DNA from: Dysidea avara
Taxonomy: Eukaryota > Porifera > Demospongiae > Dictyoceratida > Dysideidae
Assembly (NCBI RefSeq): GCF_963678975.1
Contig: NC_089275.1
Span: 36,990,819-37,054,818, forward strand
Direction: 5' to 3'
Length of the DNA: 64,000 nucleotides
How positions within the stretch are numbered: position 1 is the first letter of the stretch; each line of letters starts with the position of its first letter. The notes below the pieces were generated by a model that saw nothing but the letters and a program-made list of their open reading frames with translations, had not been told where the DNA came from and made no database searches. Of this stretch, positions 32,837 through 44,449 are shown in pieces. Position numbers and translations under genes: made by a program.

Positions 32837-33617
32837 CTGTTTCTTGAGCACTGAGTTATGGACTTCTGAGTTCGTAGAATTGGATGTGTGTGGAAGACCC
32901 TTTTTTGCAAATCCGGTCACACTTAATAATTGTTAGCATTACTGTTTTGGACCTAAGGAATATAATATTGTATATACATAATTAAGATTTTGTGCAAACT
33001 GACATTTATCATTGTTACTCTAAAATATCATGCCTCACATGAAGCAGTCTTGTTCTGTAACTTTGTTTATCACTGACACTACTTAATCAAACTCTTGTAG
33101 ACATGATGTTGTTAAAAGAGACAAGTTCAAATCAACTCCAAATAACAAGCCATTGGACAGTGTACCCAACACAGTTGTACATCAAGCTTCAAGAAGAAGA
33201 TTGGAAAGCTTGTGATCTCAAACATAGGCTATTCTAAGCAGGGCTAGAGGGAATCCCCCCTCCACCCCTTCTCCCCATTACCACCACTAGTTTTGCTGTC
33301 AATGTGGAGAACAGCCCATCCAGCTGTAACATCAATGGGTACCTGGTTTTAACTGGAGAATTCATGTCTCACACAGTGGGGAAAATGTCCAGGTGGAATT
33401 TTGGGTGCCCACACACTAACACAGTACAGCCTCCTGCTGGTTATAGTCCTACCCCAGGAGGATTTTCCTGCACTGACTCCTAACACCTAAGTAGCGCACA
33501 GGTGTCCCAGTTCTGGTTCACTGGGTAGGCGTGTCTGTGCTAGTACAGCAGCTGAAAGTTTGCTTTTGTGTGTGGGTTTGTGTGCGTGTGTGTGTTTAAG
33601 TCAAAACGTGATCATTA

Positions 33618-34495
33618 CAGGGGTGGATCTAGGATTTATAAAGGGGGGGGGGGCCAACTCAAGGTACTAATCTCTTGGATAGAGGTGTGCAAAGCACACT
33701 TCCCAGCATGCTAGAACTAGGGGGGTCTGGAGGCATGCCCCCCCCTCCCCCAGGAAAATTTTGAAAAGTAAATGCTAAAATTTGGAGACATTTCTAGATA
33801 AAATTTCTGCTTGTAGATATTTTATATACTGCCTTTAGATTATAGGTATGGCTCTCTGAAGCATTTTGCTAATGAAAAAGTTTTGATAGGTACAGACAAC
33901 CAAGTACATGATGCACTCCTCTCACAGTTGCACAACATTGAATAGGTGCATGTTAGCTAGAATAAGAATGTTGAAAGTGGAAAATTTTGAAATTTGAACA
34001 ATACAGGATTGAATCTGAGAGCATTTTCAATGGAAATTGTGTACCTGAATTAAGTATTGCCACACATATTAACTACACAAGTAGATGAATGAAGCCCTTT
34101 AAACAGACCAATGCACTTCATTGTATGCATGTATAGGTGCAGGTAGATTTGGAAAAATTCCATAACAGAACCAACTACATGTTTCCAGTGAATGTTCTAT
34201 TAGAGTAGTTAGCTGACTGCTCTATTAGAGTATCTTGATCTTGTACACCTCCAATGCTGATCCGGTCCTTGTTGCATAAACTTTAGCATAAATCCACTGA
34301 TGATACCTTGGAAAGATGTTTATAAGGTGGTTTTATGAGTATTTGTATTATTAGTGGTCATATAATTATGCTAAGACAAAATTTCACTATAGTACTCAGC
34401 ATATTGATCAAGTAAAGCCTAAATATGAAGGGGGGGGGGGGACTTCAGCCCCCAAAGCCCCCCCCCCTCCCTCCTCCCCCCTGGATCCGCCCCTG
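33618..34495. mobile_element. hAT-like element bounded by CAGGGGYGGATC ends
   Basis: The left end is CAGGGGTGGATCTAGG followed by a G run; the right end is CCCCCTGGATCCGCCCCTG. Flanking octamers (gatcatta, cattgtgg) do not match, so it may be composite or the ends may come from two insertions. It contains a CTATTAGAG pair at about 34196-34240. The copy-B equivalent is 55895-56766. Confidence 0.6.
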
Positions 34496-34759
34496 CATTG
34501 TGGTTTTGTAGGAAGTGATGTCAATACCACATGAACTATTGTGTGATTAACATTACATAGTTGATAACTTGATACATTAATAATAACAATGATTGGTAAC
34601 TGTATACACAACACTGATCATATAGCATATTAGGTCACATAAAACTGCAGCTTGTATTGTACTCCACAAATATAATGTCTGATGCCTTGTATATAGGACA
34701 TTTGTATATGAGTTATTGGCAATTGTCCTGTTTGAATATATAGTAATTATGGCAGTCTA

Positions 34760-35118
34760 TTTAAGAGATTTCAAATAAACATTACTTAATTCTTCAGTGC
34801 TGCAAAAAATTATTACTTAATGCATTACATGTGTAATGTGTTACCCCAGCACTTTACTGAATTAATAGTTATTGTATATCCATAATAAACTTTGAACTGT
34901 TCATTTTATTCAATTTTACCATTATGAGATTTTAGAGGTGCACTGATATAACCTCTTTTTTTTCTTTTTACAAAAATGTTTTGGCAACAATCTTTTTACC
35001 TTTTTGTCATTTTAATAATTATTGTAGTGTCCATACTGAAAACCTTTTATGCAGCTCAACAATATTATACAAAATGCTAAGCCCTTGATGAAGTAAAGTG
35101 ATATAGCTACATACTTAT
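34760..35118. repeat. Segment inverted relative to copy B
   Basis: This stretch (TTAAGAGATTTC ... GCTACATACTTAT) appears as its reverse complement in copy B at 57031-57399, between the same flanks (GGCAGTCTA and ATATGATAAGTCTGG). It contains a hAT-like end, on the minus strand CAGTGCTGGGGTAACACATT. Confidence 0.85.
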
Positions 35119-35510
35119 ATATGATAAGTCTGGATTATCTTTGCAAACATCCTACAATTGTGGATTTAAATTGGTAACTTATAATTCTTAAATTATGCTG
35201 GCATATATTTTAGTATTTCAGCACTGTATATATGTATTACCTTTATCACATACAATAATGCAATAGCTCTTGGGCAGGTGGTACTATCATGCATGTGCAT
35301 ACTGTATAGTAACTAGTTGTTTTAGAAGGTAACTTACTGTTTTAGATCATTAATGGTAATAATGAGGTCACTTCTGCATGGGACTAAAATATGTCCTCAA
35401 TAATAATGAAATCTTGTTAATGAGGTCATGAAGTACGTACATGCATCACAAGCCACTATGACATTTCCTCCAACCATGAGCCAACTGTATGGACAACAGT
35501 TGCAATGACA

Positions 35511-35770
35511 TATATGTGACTGAATTTTGGAAAATCACCCATATGGGCACGCCTGAAATAATTAGAATTTTCATGTTTGGTGGGTTGCTATTATGAGCAG
35601 AGGAGAGCTATAAAAATATTTCTAAAATTTTCTAGTAATTTAAGGTATTGAGAATGGCTTAAAACCATCAACAAGTACATTTGCACTATAAAGCTTGTTA
35701 TTTGGTCATTAAATATTTTAAGTGTCAAATGTGCCCATATGGGTGATTTTCCAAAATTCGGTCACATATA
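35511..35770. mobile_element. 260-bp MITE with GTGACC ends
   Basis: Inverted ends of about 40 bp: TATATGTGACTGAATTTTGG plus AAAATCACCCATATGGGCAC, mirrored at the right end. Same outer motif as the element at 18609-19262 but different inside. The copy-B equivalent is 57788-58047. Confidence 0.8.
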
Positions 35771-35859
35771 TGCTTAGCCAAACATCATTTATACATAACA
35801 TTGATTATATGTGTTTTGCATGAGTGGCACACCTGTGTAATCTGGAAATCTAGTAATAG

Positions 35860-36690
35860 TCTCTGCAGGTTGATTTGTTTGTAGCTCAACTCACTAAAGG
35901 GTGATTTGCTTGTAGCTGAACTGCTTACATTGTGTCTAGTTTCTAGCTGATCTCTCTACAGGGTGATTTGTTTGTAACTGACCTCTCTACAAGTTGATTT
36001 GTGTGTACCTGATCTCTCTGCAGGTTGATTTGTTTGTAGCCGATCTCTCTACAAGGTAATTTGTTTGTAGCTGAACTCTCTATAAGGTGATTTGTTTGTA
36101 GCTGATCTCTCTGCAGGTTGATTTGTTTTAGCTGAACTCTCTACAGGGTGATTGCTTGTAGCTGAACTCCTTACATTGTGTCTAGTTTCTAGTTGATGTC
36201 TCTACAGGGAGATTTTTTGTAGCTGAACTCTCTACAGGGTGATTTGTTTCTAGCTTATCTCTCTACAGGTAGATGTGTGTTGATTTGTTCATTGCTGATC
36301 GCTCTAAAGGTTGATTTGTTGTAGCTGAACACTCTGCAAAGTGTTTTATTTGTAGCTGATCTCTCTACAGGGTAATTTGTTTGTAGCTGAACTCTCTCCA
36401 CAGTGACTTGTGTGTAGCTGAATTCTGTGTAGCTGAATTCTCTAGAGAGTGACTTAATTGTAGCTGAATTCTCTACAGGGTGCATGACTTGTTTATAGCT
36501 GAACTTTCTTCAGTGTGACTTGTAATGTTCTGAATCTCTATAGTGATATATTTGCTTAATTCTCCACATGGTGACTTGCTTCTTGCTGAACTGTCTATAA
36601 GATTAACTGTTTGCAGCTGAACTCCCTACAGAATAACTTGTGATGTAATAAAATTCTATAATGGAGTAAATAAATTAGCCGAATGCTCTA
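35860..36690 (+). repeat. 31-bp minisatellite array, copy 3
   Basis: About 26 imperfect units of GTAGCTGAACTCTCTACAGG plus GTGATTTGTTT. It starts exactly where duplication copy A ends, and copy B lacks it. It is followed by the composite repeat body. Confidence 0.9.
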
Positions 36691-37492
36691 TTAGGGTGAC
36701 TGTTCTATTAGAGTATCTCGATCTCGAATTTGCTCCACGGAGTTGGCTTTAGAATCATAACTCAGTGGTTTGTAATCCGATTCTTCTGTACTACTGAAAG
36801 GACTTTCTATGAAGATTATTCCAGCTATACACCGATTTTCAGCTCATTGCTCTAAGCGGTTTGCCTAGTAGGCGTGAAAACTAATACTTTTTTATTCGTA
36901 AAAATCGATCGCGTAATTGTGACACAGGTTGGGTTTTGTGTCATATCTCCATGGTCTTTATCTCGATTCCTTTCAAACCACCAAAAGGCACTCCTACGAT
37001 GGTTATTCCATCTACATAGCAATTTTCAACTCATTCCATGAAGCGGTTTATCCTGTAGGCGTGACAACAAATCGATCTTGTTTTACGCGAATAATCGGTC
37101 ATAACTCCTGAACCATTCATCGGATTTGTACCAAAGTTGTTGCTAGGATTCGCCTTTGGACTCCCTGTCTGTGTGCCAAATTTCATGGCGATCGGAGTAC
37201 GCATTTGCTTTTTATAGCAATTTTTGCAAGTGTGCGAAAAGACGAAGAAGAAGAAAAAAGTAAAGCATTAATGGCAGCTCGTATCTCGGAAATGGCTGGA
37301 GCGATTTCCTTCAAATTTGGAATGTAGACTCCCCTGGCTGGCGGGCAACTGTGTGGAAAATTTGGTTCCAATCGGATAAGGTATCACCGAGATACAAATG
37401 TGTGAAAATGACGTTTTCTTTCTTCCTGTCAATATACTCACGGTGTGGCGCGCCGGCTTCTTGGGCCGCACGACACACTATTGTGTGTCTTG
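36691..37492 (+). repeat. Body of composite repeat, copy 3
   Basis: Begins with the CTCTATTAGGG/TTCTATTAGAG pair and CTCGATCTCG. It runs through two internally similar halves: each has a TTTCAAACCACCAAAAG or ACTGAAAGGACTTTC-like segment, a GCGGTTT.CCTGTAGGCGTGA segment and a TCGTAAT-type call. It ends in the hairpin GACACAC-TATT-GTGTGTC then TTGAT. This is the most complete body copy. Confidence 0.82.
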
Positions 37493-37702
37493 ATCAAATG
37501 TGGGTTTCAATTTGGTCTGTGGTATTCACAAAAAGGAAATGATTGTGGGTTTGTTAGGTTTTGTGGTACCATTTCTAACCAAGTAACCCGGTTAAGGATG
37601 TCTAAAATAGTCTAAGGTGCTAAAGTAGGTGCTAAAGAGTATCGGTGCTAAAGAGTATAGGTTACTAACCGTGAGAATGTCTAAGCCATCTTGCCACATG
37701 GT

Positions 37703-39289
37703 TAGGGACCCGCCGATTATGCTCATAATTTTACCTATTATGCTATGCTGCACTGCTCAAAAATTCACCTATTATGCTTAAATCAATGCTCAATATTTAC
37801 CTATTATGCTCGATTATGCTCAATGTTCATGCCTTAGTTCATATGCTTTGCTACTAGTTTAACACTGTATAGAAAAAAATGAGTGGCTGGAGCATAAATC
37901 TGCATGTAAGAGAAAAGATCGATATACTCTAATAAAACAGTCAGTTTGATGATTATTCTATTAGAGTTACTGACTGCTCTATTAGAGTATGTCCCTGCAG
38001 TTCCAGAATCAAGATTATTCCATATTGTCGGCTGCCCAAAGCCAATTGTCCGATATGCCATCAGCACGGTCTCTTTACAAGAGAGCTAAGGATGATTTGA
38101 CTAGTAAAATTACTTCTGACAGTGAAGCCCATCTCAATCAACTCACTGTGCAATGCAAATTTTTGGATTCTGCTAGGTTAGAAACTAGCTGCAGAACATG
38201 GAATAAGTTAATGACTGGATTTCACCCTGGGCAACTTTCTTTCTTGTTGAGAGCATCCTCGGACACTCTGCCTACTGCTGTTAACCTGCGTCGCTGGCAC
38301 ATACAGTGTGGTGCCAAGTGTACCCTTTGTGACTCTAACCGGCCAACTACCGCTCATATTTTAGGTGGTTGCCCAATAGCACTATCCCAACAAAGGTACA
38401 CCTATAGACATAATCAAGTACTGTTCACTTTAATTTCTCAGTTAATTACTCTCTTTTCTGATTGCCAGATGGTCAGTGTCTATGCGGACCTGCAGGGACA
38501 TCGTTTTAATGACTCTCCTCCTGAAACCATCCCCTCCAATGTCTTAGTCACTCCTTACAGACCCGATGTTGTCATCTATAACAGACACTCTGCATCGATG
38601 GGCATTATAGAGCTTACATGTCCATTGGACTCAATACATCATTTGGAGTCTGCACACAACCGCAAACTTTATAAACCTGAGTATGTACAGCTTTTGGCTG
38701 AATTGGATCGTTTGAAGATTCCTCACTGCTACAGAACTGTGGAAGTCAGTGTTTTGGGCCATTTTCAACCTAGTTCTATTGCTGCAATTAAGGATGTGAT
38801 AAATTTTACCCAGCAAGTATCCCTATTTTCCAAGGGAAGTGCTAGAAATCTTTTGTTCAAGATGGCCAGTGCCTCAATTTCTGCTTCACAGAGAATATTT
38901 TATGGTAGGAACTCTAAAGAATGGACAATCAACCCGGACTGTTTTTAATCTGTATATAATTTAAGCTGTAACTTTAGTTTTGTACTTAAATATAATTATT
39001 TTTTTTCCTTGCCATGCCCACTGCTGTCCACTGTTGGTCAGACATGTGGTCGCATGTTGTCCGAGGACACATAACACATAATATATAATTTGTTTGTAAT
39101 CATGCATGTTTTCTCATCAATTATTAGTGATGGCTCTCTCTTCTATCGATCTTATTTTGCAATTGTCATTTTTCCAGCAAGAATTTATATTATCGTACAA
39201 ATATTTAACCTATTATGCTGGCATTATGCTCAATGCTTTTAGGTACCTATTATGCTCAAAATTAAGCCAGCATAATCGGCGGGTCCCTA
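37703..39289. mobile_element. hAT-bounded unit with perfect ends and 8-bp duplication
   Basis: The inverted ends are identical over at least 20 bases (TAGGGACCCGCCGATTATGC). The flanking duplication CACATGGT is perfect (37695-37702 and 39290-39297), so this inserted as one unit, probably recently. The subterminal zones repeat CCTATTATGCT, as in the element at 6788-7842. There is no transposase; the interior carries a CTCTATTAGAG pair and a LINE-derived ORF. Confidence 0.92.
37989..38948 (+). CDS. LINE-derived zinc-finger plus restriction-like endonuclease ORF (319 aa)
   Basis: An uninterrupted ORF that resembles the C-terminal end of RLE-type non-LTR retrotransposon proteins (R2-like group). 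A CCHC finger lies in NLRRWHIQCGAKCTLC through HILGGC (C111, C114, H123, C128). A PD-(D/E)xK-like core follows, with RPD at 191-193, IELTCP at 207-212 and Lys residues at 226 and 229. The reverse transcriptase that normally precedes these domains is absent. In the parent family the nuclease nicks the target DNA. The ORF starts right after a CTATTAGAG pair inside a hAT-bounded unit. Whether it is expressed is unknown; it may be a captured fragment or a domesticated gene. Confidence 0.68.
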   Translation: MSLQFQNQDYSILSAAQSQLSDMPSARSLYKRAKDDLTSKITSDSEAHLNQLTVQCKFLDSARLETSCRTWNKLMTGFHPGQLSFLLRASSDTLPTAVNLRRWHIQCGAKCTLCDSNRPTTAHILGGCPIALSQQRYTYRHNQVLFTLISQLITLFSDCQMVSVYADLQGHRFNDSPPETIPSNVLVTPYRPDVVIYNRHSASMGIIELTCPLDSIHHLESAHNRKLYKPEYVQLLAELDRLKIPHCYRTVEVSVLGHFQPSSIAAIKDVINFTQQVSLFSKGSARNLLFKMASASISASQRIFYGRNSKEWTINPDCF

Positions 39290-39727
39290 CACATGGTTGA
39301 AATGTGCTGAATAGAAAACCAGCTGATGATGACTCATTCAAATGTTTTTCCTTGAAGAGAATGTTTGGCCAGCTAAGTCTATATGCTAACTCAAATCCAC
39401 AATGCAAAACTTTAAGCAGCTCAATATAAAGAATCAAGGGAACTGATGCTTTGTAGTTGCCTCAGCATCAGGCACATTTGTGTTCAGAGCTATACCGTGA
39501 TATTGCCCTAACCACAGGGCAATATCTAGATATCACCCTGTGGTCAGGGAAATATGTGAAATATAACCCTGTGGTTTCCTTTGATCTGAGGTGTCAAAGT
39601 GGTATATGTACAGATAATGAATAGCTTTAGCATACAGATGACTTGTATTTAGTGCATTTATTGTCTTAAAGACAAGTTTGTATGTTAGTATACTGTAGCT
39701 GCACAACATAAAAATCATTCATTAAAT
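39290..39727. other. Intergenic, minor palindromes
   Basis: No gene. Around 39495-39570 short ATATTGCCC/CCACAGGG-type units occur in inverted copies (GATATTGCCCTAACCACAGG, then CAATATC and ATATCACCCTGTGG). Confidence 0.4.
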
Positions 39728-40230
39728 CATGGAACTTTCCATAAATAGTCCTCCTCATGATGCTACAATGCCTTTGTAGGTTTTACCTTTGGTGGCCATT
39801 TTTGCATATAGAAATTTGATAGTTTGTGTCTATCTCCCTGTGGCATTAATAAACTTGTTAAAGCATAGCAGCAAAGTAATAGTCTTGTTGAATGAAACAA
39901 CGTGGTCTTTATCCATGACTTTTGACCTCCTCATGAATAATTTACACCCCAAGGGCAGGTAAATTCGAGAATTCTGCAGCTAATAAAAGTGATCATAACA
40001 TCAAAATGGAATTACCTATAGATTAACTTGAAATAAAAGCCAACTTGCAAAACCTTTCATTTGGTACCATGTTTTAACAAGTTAATTAAAGTCTCAGGGA
40101 AATAAAGACAGAAATAATCAATTTTCTGTGCAAATGTAGCCATAAAGATCACTAAAAGTCAAATCTGTGATGGAACTGTATCAAAAATACATGTCATGAG
40201 GAGTACTATATTATTTGGAAAGTTCCATGG
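39728..40230. repeat. Foldback element 1
   Basis: The left arm, CATGGAACTTTCC through CCCTGTGGCATTAATAAACT, is mirrored by the right arm ending CATGAGGAGTACTATATTATTTGG-AAAGTTCCATGG. Arms are about 170 bp with mismatches. The centre includes GAATGAAACAACGTGG and ACACCCCAAGGG. No ORF. Confidence 0.7.
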
Positions 40231-40296
40231 TTAAAATTAATGAAAAGTACACAATTTGGCTGATTTTAGGGGCTAGCCACTACACTATATGTATGA

Positions 40297-41015
40297 GCAA
40301 ATTTACCTCTTGCCATAGTATCTTTCTATGTGAGAAATGGTAACAATCGTAAACTGGAAAGTCTGTTAATTTGTTCCAATAAGGCACTCAGGTTGTAGTG
40401 GGTAAACAGCAAATTATTTGTGAAGACAAAGTAATGTATGAGACCCACATAGCTGTTGCCAAGAAGTATGACTGCTTGATTTGCAGAATTGTATATTATG
40501 TCTGACTCAATGCCAAGAGGAAATCAGGTCAATCTTCAAATACTCTGAGTTTTCATGGGATTCATTACATATGTACATATAAGGCAATATACACACATTT
40601 GACAACAACATGTTTTAGGGGGAATCCATCCTTAGGTAACTATTTATAATATTACAGCTCAAGTGTAATAGTGAAAACTCACAATTCATTCAAACAATTA
40701 AGTTTTGTAGCCATACTATTTTATGTATGTATACAGTACATATTTGTTTTGCAATAGTATAGCTTATTATGGCATCTTCTCATACCGTATAATAGTATTG
40801 CATAGTTATATGTATCACAGCAGAAGTTTTCAAAATGTTACTCCACTCTCAGAAAGAAGAGAGCAATTCTACTTTGTCTTCACAAGTAAATTGCTGGTTA
40901 CCTACTACAAACCGAGCAAACAATATTTTACCTCTTGCTGTAGTATCTTTCTATGTGAGAAATGATAACCAATTGTAAAGTGGAAACTGTTCTAATTTGC
41001 TCCAGTAAGGCATAT
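40297..41015. repeat. Two direct copies of a ~105-bp unit
   Basis: AGCAAATTTACCTCTTGCCA through CCAATAAGGCA (40297-40390) recurs at 40913-41012 with about 15% mismatches. The second copy is followed by half a foldback arm (about 41032-41230). Confidence 0.65.
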
Positions 41016-41276
41016 AATGTAGGAATGTAGCCCCCACATTAAACAAATTGTGTACTTTTTAACCACGAAACTTTCCACATAATTATATTATAGTACTCAT
41101 CATGATCATGACATGTATTTTAGATATAGTGCCATTTTGACCATTGGTGACCTTTATAGCCACATTTGCACAGAAACTTGGTTGTTTCTATTTTTATTCC
41201 CTGAGGCATTAATCATTTGTACATGGAACACAATGAATCCTACAAAATAAGGACAAATTAATAGGGAATGTGTTAT

Positions 41277-41756
41277 AGTGTAGTGGCATAGCCTCAAAAT
41301 TAGCCAAATTGTGTACTTTTCTTTTAACCATGAAACTGTCTACATACATACATAGTACTCCTAATGACATGTATTTTTGATATAGTATTATCACAGATTT
41401 GACCTTTGTGGCCACATTTGCACAGAACATTGATCATTTCTCCCTGAGGCATTAATAAACTTGTTAAAACATGGTACCAAATTAATGGTGCCCTTGGGGT
41501 GTAAATTACCCATGAGGAGGTAAATTATCTCTAAATTCATGGGTAATAATGAAGTTGTTTCATTCAACAAACTTTTGTGGTGCCATTTTTAACAAGTTAA
41601 TTAATGCCATAGGGAGATAAAGACACAAATGATCAAATTGCCATGCAAAAATGGCCATAAATATCACCAAAGGTCAAATCCGTGATGGTATTATATGTCA
41701 TGAGGAGTATTATGTATGTGGAAAGTTTTATGGTTTAATGAAAAAGTGCATGATTT
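41277..41756. repeat. Foldback element 2
   Basis: The same arms as the element at 39728-40230: ACCATGAAACTGTCTACAT through CCCTGAGGCATTAATAAACT on the left, the mirror image ending GGAAAGTTTTATGGTTTAATG on the right. The centre again has CCCTTGGGGTGTAAATTACC. Confidence 0.7.
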
Positions 41757-43149
41757 TTGCATTGTGCCGCTGTACTATCATACAAACTTGTCTTTAAGAC
41801 AATAACGGTAATATTTATATACACTTTTCATTATCTGAGACTCAAGTACTGTATGAGTATATATTTATAACGCCATAGATATATTATATTGTCCATACCC
41901 AATATGTAGGATGCAAAATATTATATAATAGCTACGTATATTTAAAATCACAACACATACAATGGAGTTCGTTTCTAAATTGTAACTAGCTACATGTTGT
42001 GTGTAGAAATGTTTTAATTGTTTGTTAAGTATTATGATTACACTGCAGTATTAAAATATAAACATCCTAAGTGCAAGCATAGTATTCAATACTTATATGG
42101 ACATTAAATTTTTGTTGAGTTTTTATACAAGAAAACTGAAAGATGTGACACAGAAATGACATCATTGTGGTGCCACAAAGGTACAAGTGTATATACATGC
42201 ACCCATATTTAGTTGAAGCATTATATCATTTTACTTAGTGTTGATGATTCACCATTATGGCTGCACTACATCCTGTATGGCTATATAAGAGTGTTTGATC
42301 ATGTCTTTGAGGTATCACACACACTGTAATTACATGGATGCTGTTTAATAATTGTGTATGATTTCCTTATACAATACTATGCAACTGCTCTCTCTCTCTC
42401 CATATATATACACACTGTATATTATGTACGCATGAATAACAATCATATACATATTCATATAGACCAACACAGTGCTGCAAGAATGTATATTTATGTACAG
42501 AAATACATCAATGGGTATACCTCATGTACATAGGCACATAGTATACTGTATGCTAGTAGAGATTATAACTGTTGTCTGAAAATGTCACATAGATGGTACA
42601 AAGTGAACAAACTTGTTTGATTATTATTTATTCAACTTGTTTCATTTTACTCGTTTGTTTAAACTTGTTTGATACATGTGATCTTTTTATACATAATTGT
42701 AGTATGTACGTATTAGTTAGTGGTTGCTCTATATAGTTGTATTATTTTGGTTTTAAATGTTTAACCTACTAATACCGAAGTTCAAATTCAGATTTTAGTA
42801 CTTTTTTTAGTCAATAGTATTATAAACTAATAGCTTAAGTTATTTACCAATTATACACTGTTATATAATATACTAGTCTTTGGACAAAGAATTAGTTTTT
42901 TTCAAAAATTCATCTTAGGTAGTTTTCACACTACAATTACTGGCTATTGTGGCTTGTAATAATTATTGGTAGTTTATTTAGTTTAGTCATTGCACTAAAA
43001 GATAATAAGATTTCAGTTCTAAACTACTGCTGTACTAAAAGTACTTTAGTATTAGCATTATAATCCAACTAGAACAACACTAGCATGCATGAGCACAAGA
43101 GATGATTCCTCAATACCAGGGTATTAGGTTTTATAGCTCATCCATATTT
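41757..43149. other. Intergenic, no gene recognised
   Basis: AT-rich, with short simple-sequence tracts such as CTCTCTCTCTCTC then ATATATATACACAC at about 42388-42416. No convincing ORF. Confidence 0.4.
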
Positions 43150-43960
43150 GCAATGTACAGTAACTATTCCTGTATACCTGTAAGCTCAGGTAGCCCAGCA
43201 TGTGTGTGCGCACAATTATGCCTTTTGGAGTGGAGATTGCGGTGGTTAGGCCACTTGGGTTGTATGGATGAGGGCCGCACTCCTAAACAACCTGTTTGGT
43301 GAGCTGATTCAGAGGTGGCCATTCCATGGACCTAAGAAGAGATGGTGTGATGAGGTGGCAATTTGCATGCATTAGTGTTGAGGATCGGGTCCGCCCACGG
43401 GGAGGGGGAGGGGGGGACTGGGGCATTTTTCCCGGGCCCCAGCCTGAAAAGGGCCCCAGGAGACCCTAATGAAGGGCCCCTTGAACGAGCCCTTGAATAC
43501 CTGTTTAAAAGATCGATATACTCTAATAGAGCAGTCAAACCTAAATACTCTAATAGAGCAGTCACAGTATTCTTCAGAGGAGCAGTGTAGCAAGCTTATT
43601 ATGGCTGGTGAGGGGTAGCTATTGTCATTGTCAGCATGTAATGACTTTTTTTTTTTGGCCTTCAGCTTACAGCTTGGATGCTCTGGGGCCCCACTTTAAC
43701 TCTTTGTCCTGGGCCCCTTAATTTCTCTGGGCAGCCCTGTTGAGGATGGATGGTTCCAGTTGCATCAGGATCATAAGCAGTGGTCAGAGATGCGTATTCT
43801 AGTGCTGTTGATATTCTAGCACAAAACAGAGGGACAATTACTTGTGCTGCTAATGTTTTTCCAACCTAGGGATTTTTAACTGTGCTTGTAGTCGATGTTT
43901 CAGGAGAAAAGGTGACTTGACAAGACATGGTATAACCTTTAGGGGCTAGCACTGGTTCAG
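43150..43960 (+). pseudogene. Remnant of a LINE ORF2 C-terminus, split by a hAT MITE
   Basis: The 43102-43302 ORF ends LRWLGHLGCMDEGRTPKQ. This is followed, in other frames, by KKRWCDEV-like and, beyond the MITE, DILAQNR-like segments. The order WLGH, RM-E-R-PKQ, KRW-D is the common C-terminal signature of many LINE reverse transcriptases. Only this tail is recognisable and it is frameshifted. Confidence 0.55.
43386..43739. mobile_element. hAT MITE, GC-rich ends, 8-bp duplication
   Basis: A perfect 8-bp duplication TTGAGGAT (43378-43385 and 43740-43747). The ends are imperfect inverted repeats: CGGGTCCGCCCACGGGG against CAGGGCTGCCCAGAGAAA read inward. Runs of GGGGCCC mark both ends. It contains a reversed CTCTAATAGAG pair at about 43520-43562. 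It inserted into the LINE remnant. Confidence 0.85.
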
Positions 43961-44370
43961 GAGGAATCCTAGAACCCTGCCATCACAGTTAATTGCACTG
44001 TGGGCAGCTACTAAGGGACCAAGTGTACACAATCACTTTTTATGATGATGGTAATGACAGTCAACTTACACAACTAGCACCAAAATTGGTAAAGCTGGTA
44101 AACATTTCAAATGATTTACAGTATGTAGTTGTATATAAACTGATACAAAATCATCAACACTAACCATGTGTGTATATTTGACATTTAAAATAGATTTAGT
44201 ACGTGTATGTACTGATTGTAGAGTGCTAGATGACCACATTGAGATAACATATGCATGCATGACCACAAGTAAAATGTGATCTGAAAATGTTGCAAGTGTG
44301 CACTTCCTATAAAGCATCCAGACTTAATTCGGTAATAACAACAATACTGTGAAGTCACTCCACTGACTAG

Positions 44371-44377
44371 TATAAAT
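44371..44377 (+). promoter_or_regulatory. TATA box of subtilase-like gene 1
   Basis: TATAAAT lies within CACTCCACTGACTAGTATAA, about 73 bp before the ATG. The same block precedes gene 2 (59434-59440) and is conserved between them much better than the neighbouring DNA, so it is probably the core promoter with a start site near 44400. Confidence 0.6.
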
Positions 44378-44449
44378 ACAGTGATAGTCTAACCCTCATC
44401 ATTAGTATCACAGCAACTGAAGACTTAGACTTGACAAGAGAAGTCAGAT

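Larger units (their letters stand above)
25965..35859. repeat. Segmental duplication, copy A (tyrosinase block)
   Basis: Collinear with 48551-58138 at high identity, differing by scattered substitutions and indels. It starts at ATAAATGGCAACTATATCT and ends at CTAGTAATAGTC. It holds the tyrosinase gene plus nested transposons, most shared by both copies. Copy A alone has a 908-bp insertion at 30269-31176. The segment 34760-35118 is inverted relative to copy B. The right edge abuts a minisatellite array. Confidence 0.93.

Noticed and set aside
37989-38948. hAT transposase
   Set aside because: The ORF lies in a hAT-bounded unit, but it has a CCHC finger and PD-(D/E)xK-like motifs of LINE endonucleases and none of the hAT dimerisation or RNase-H-like signatures.
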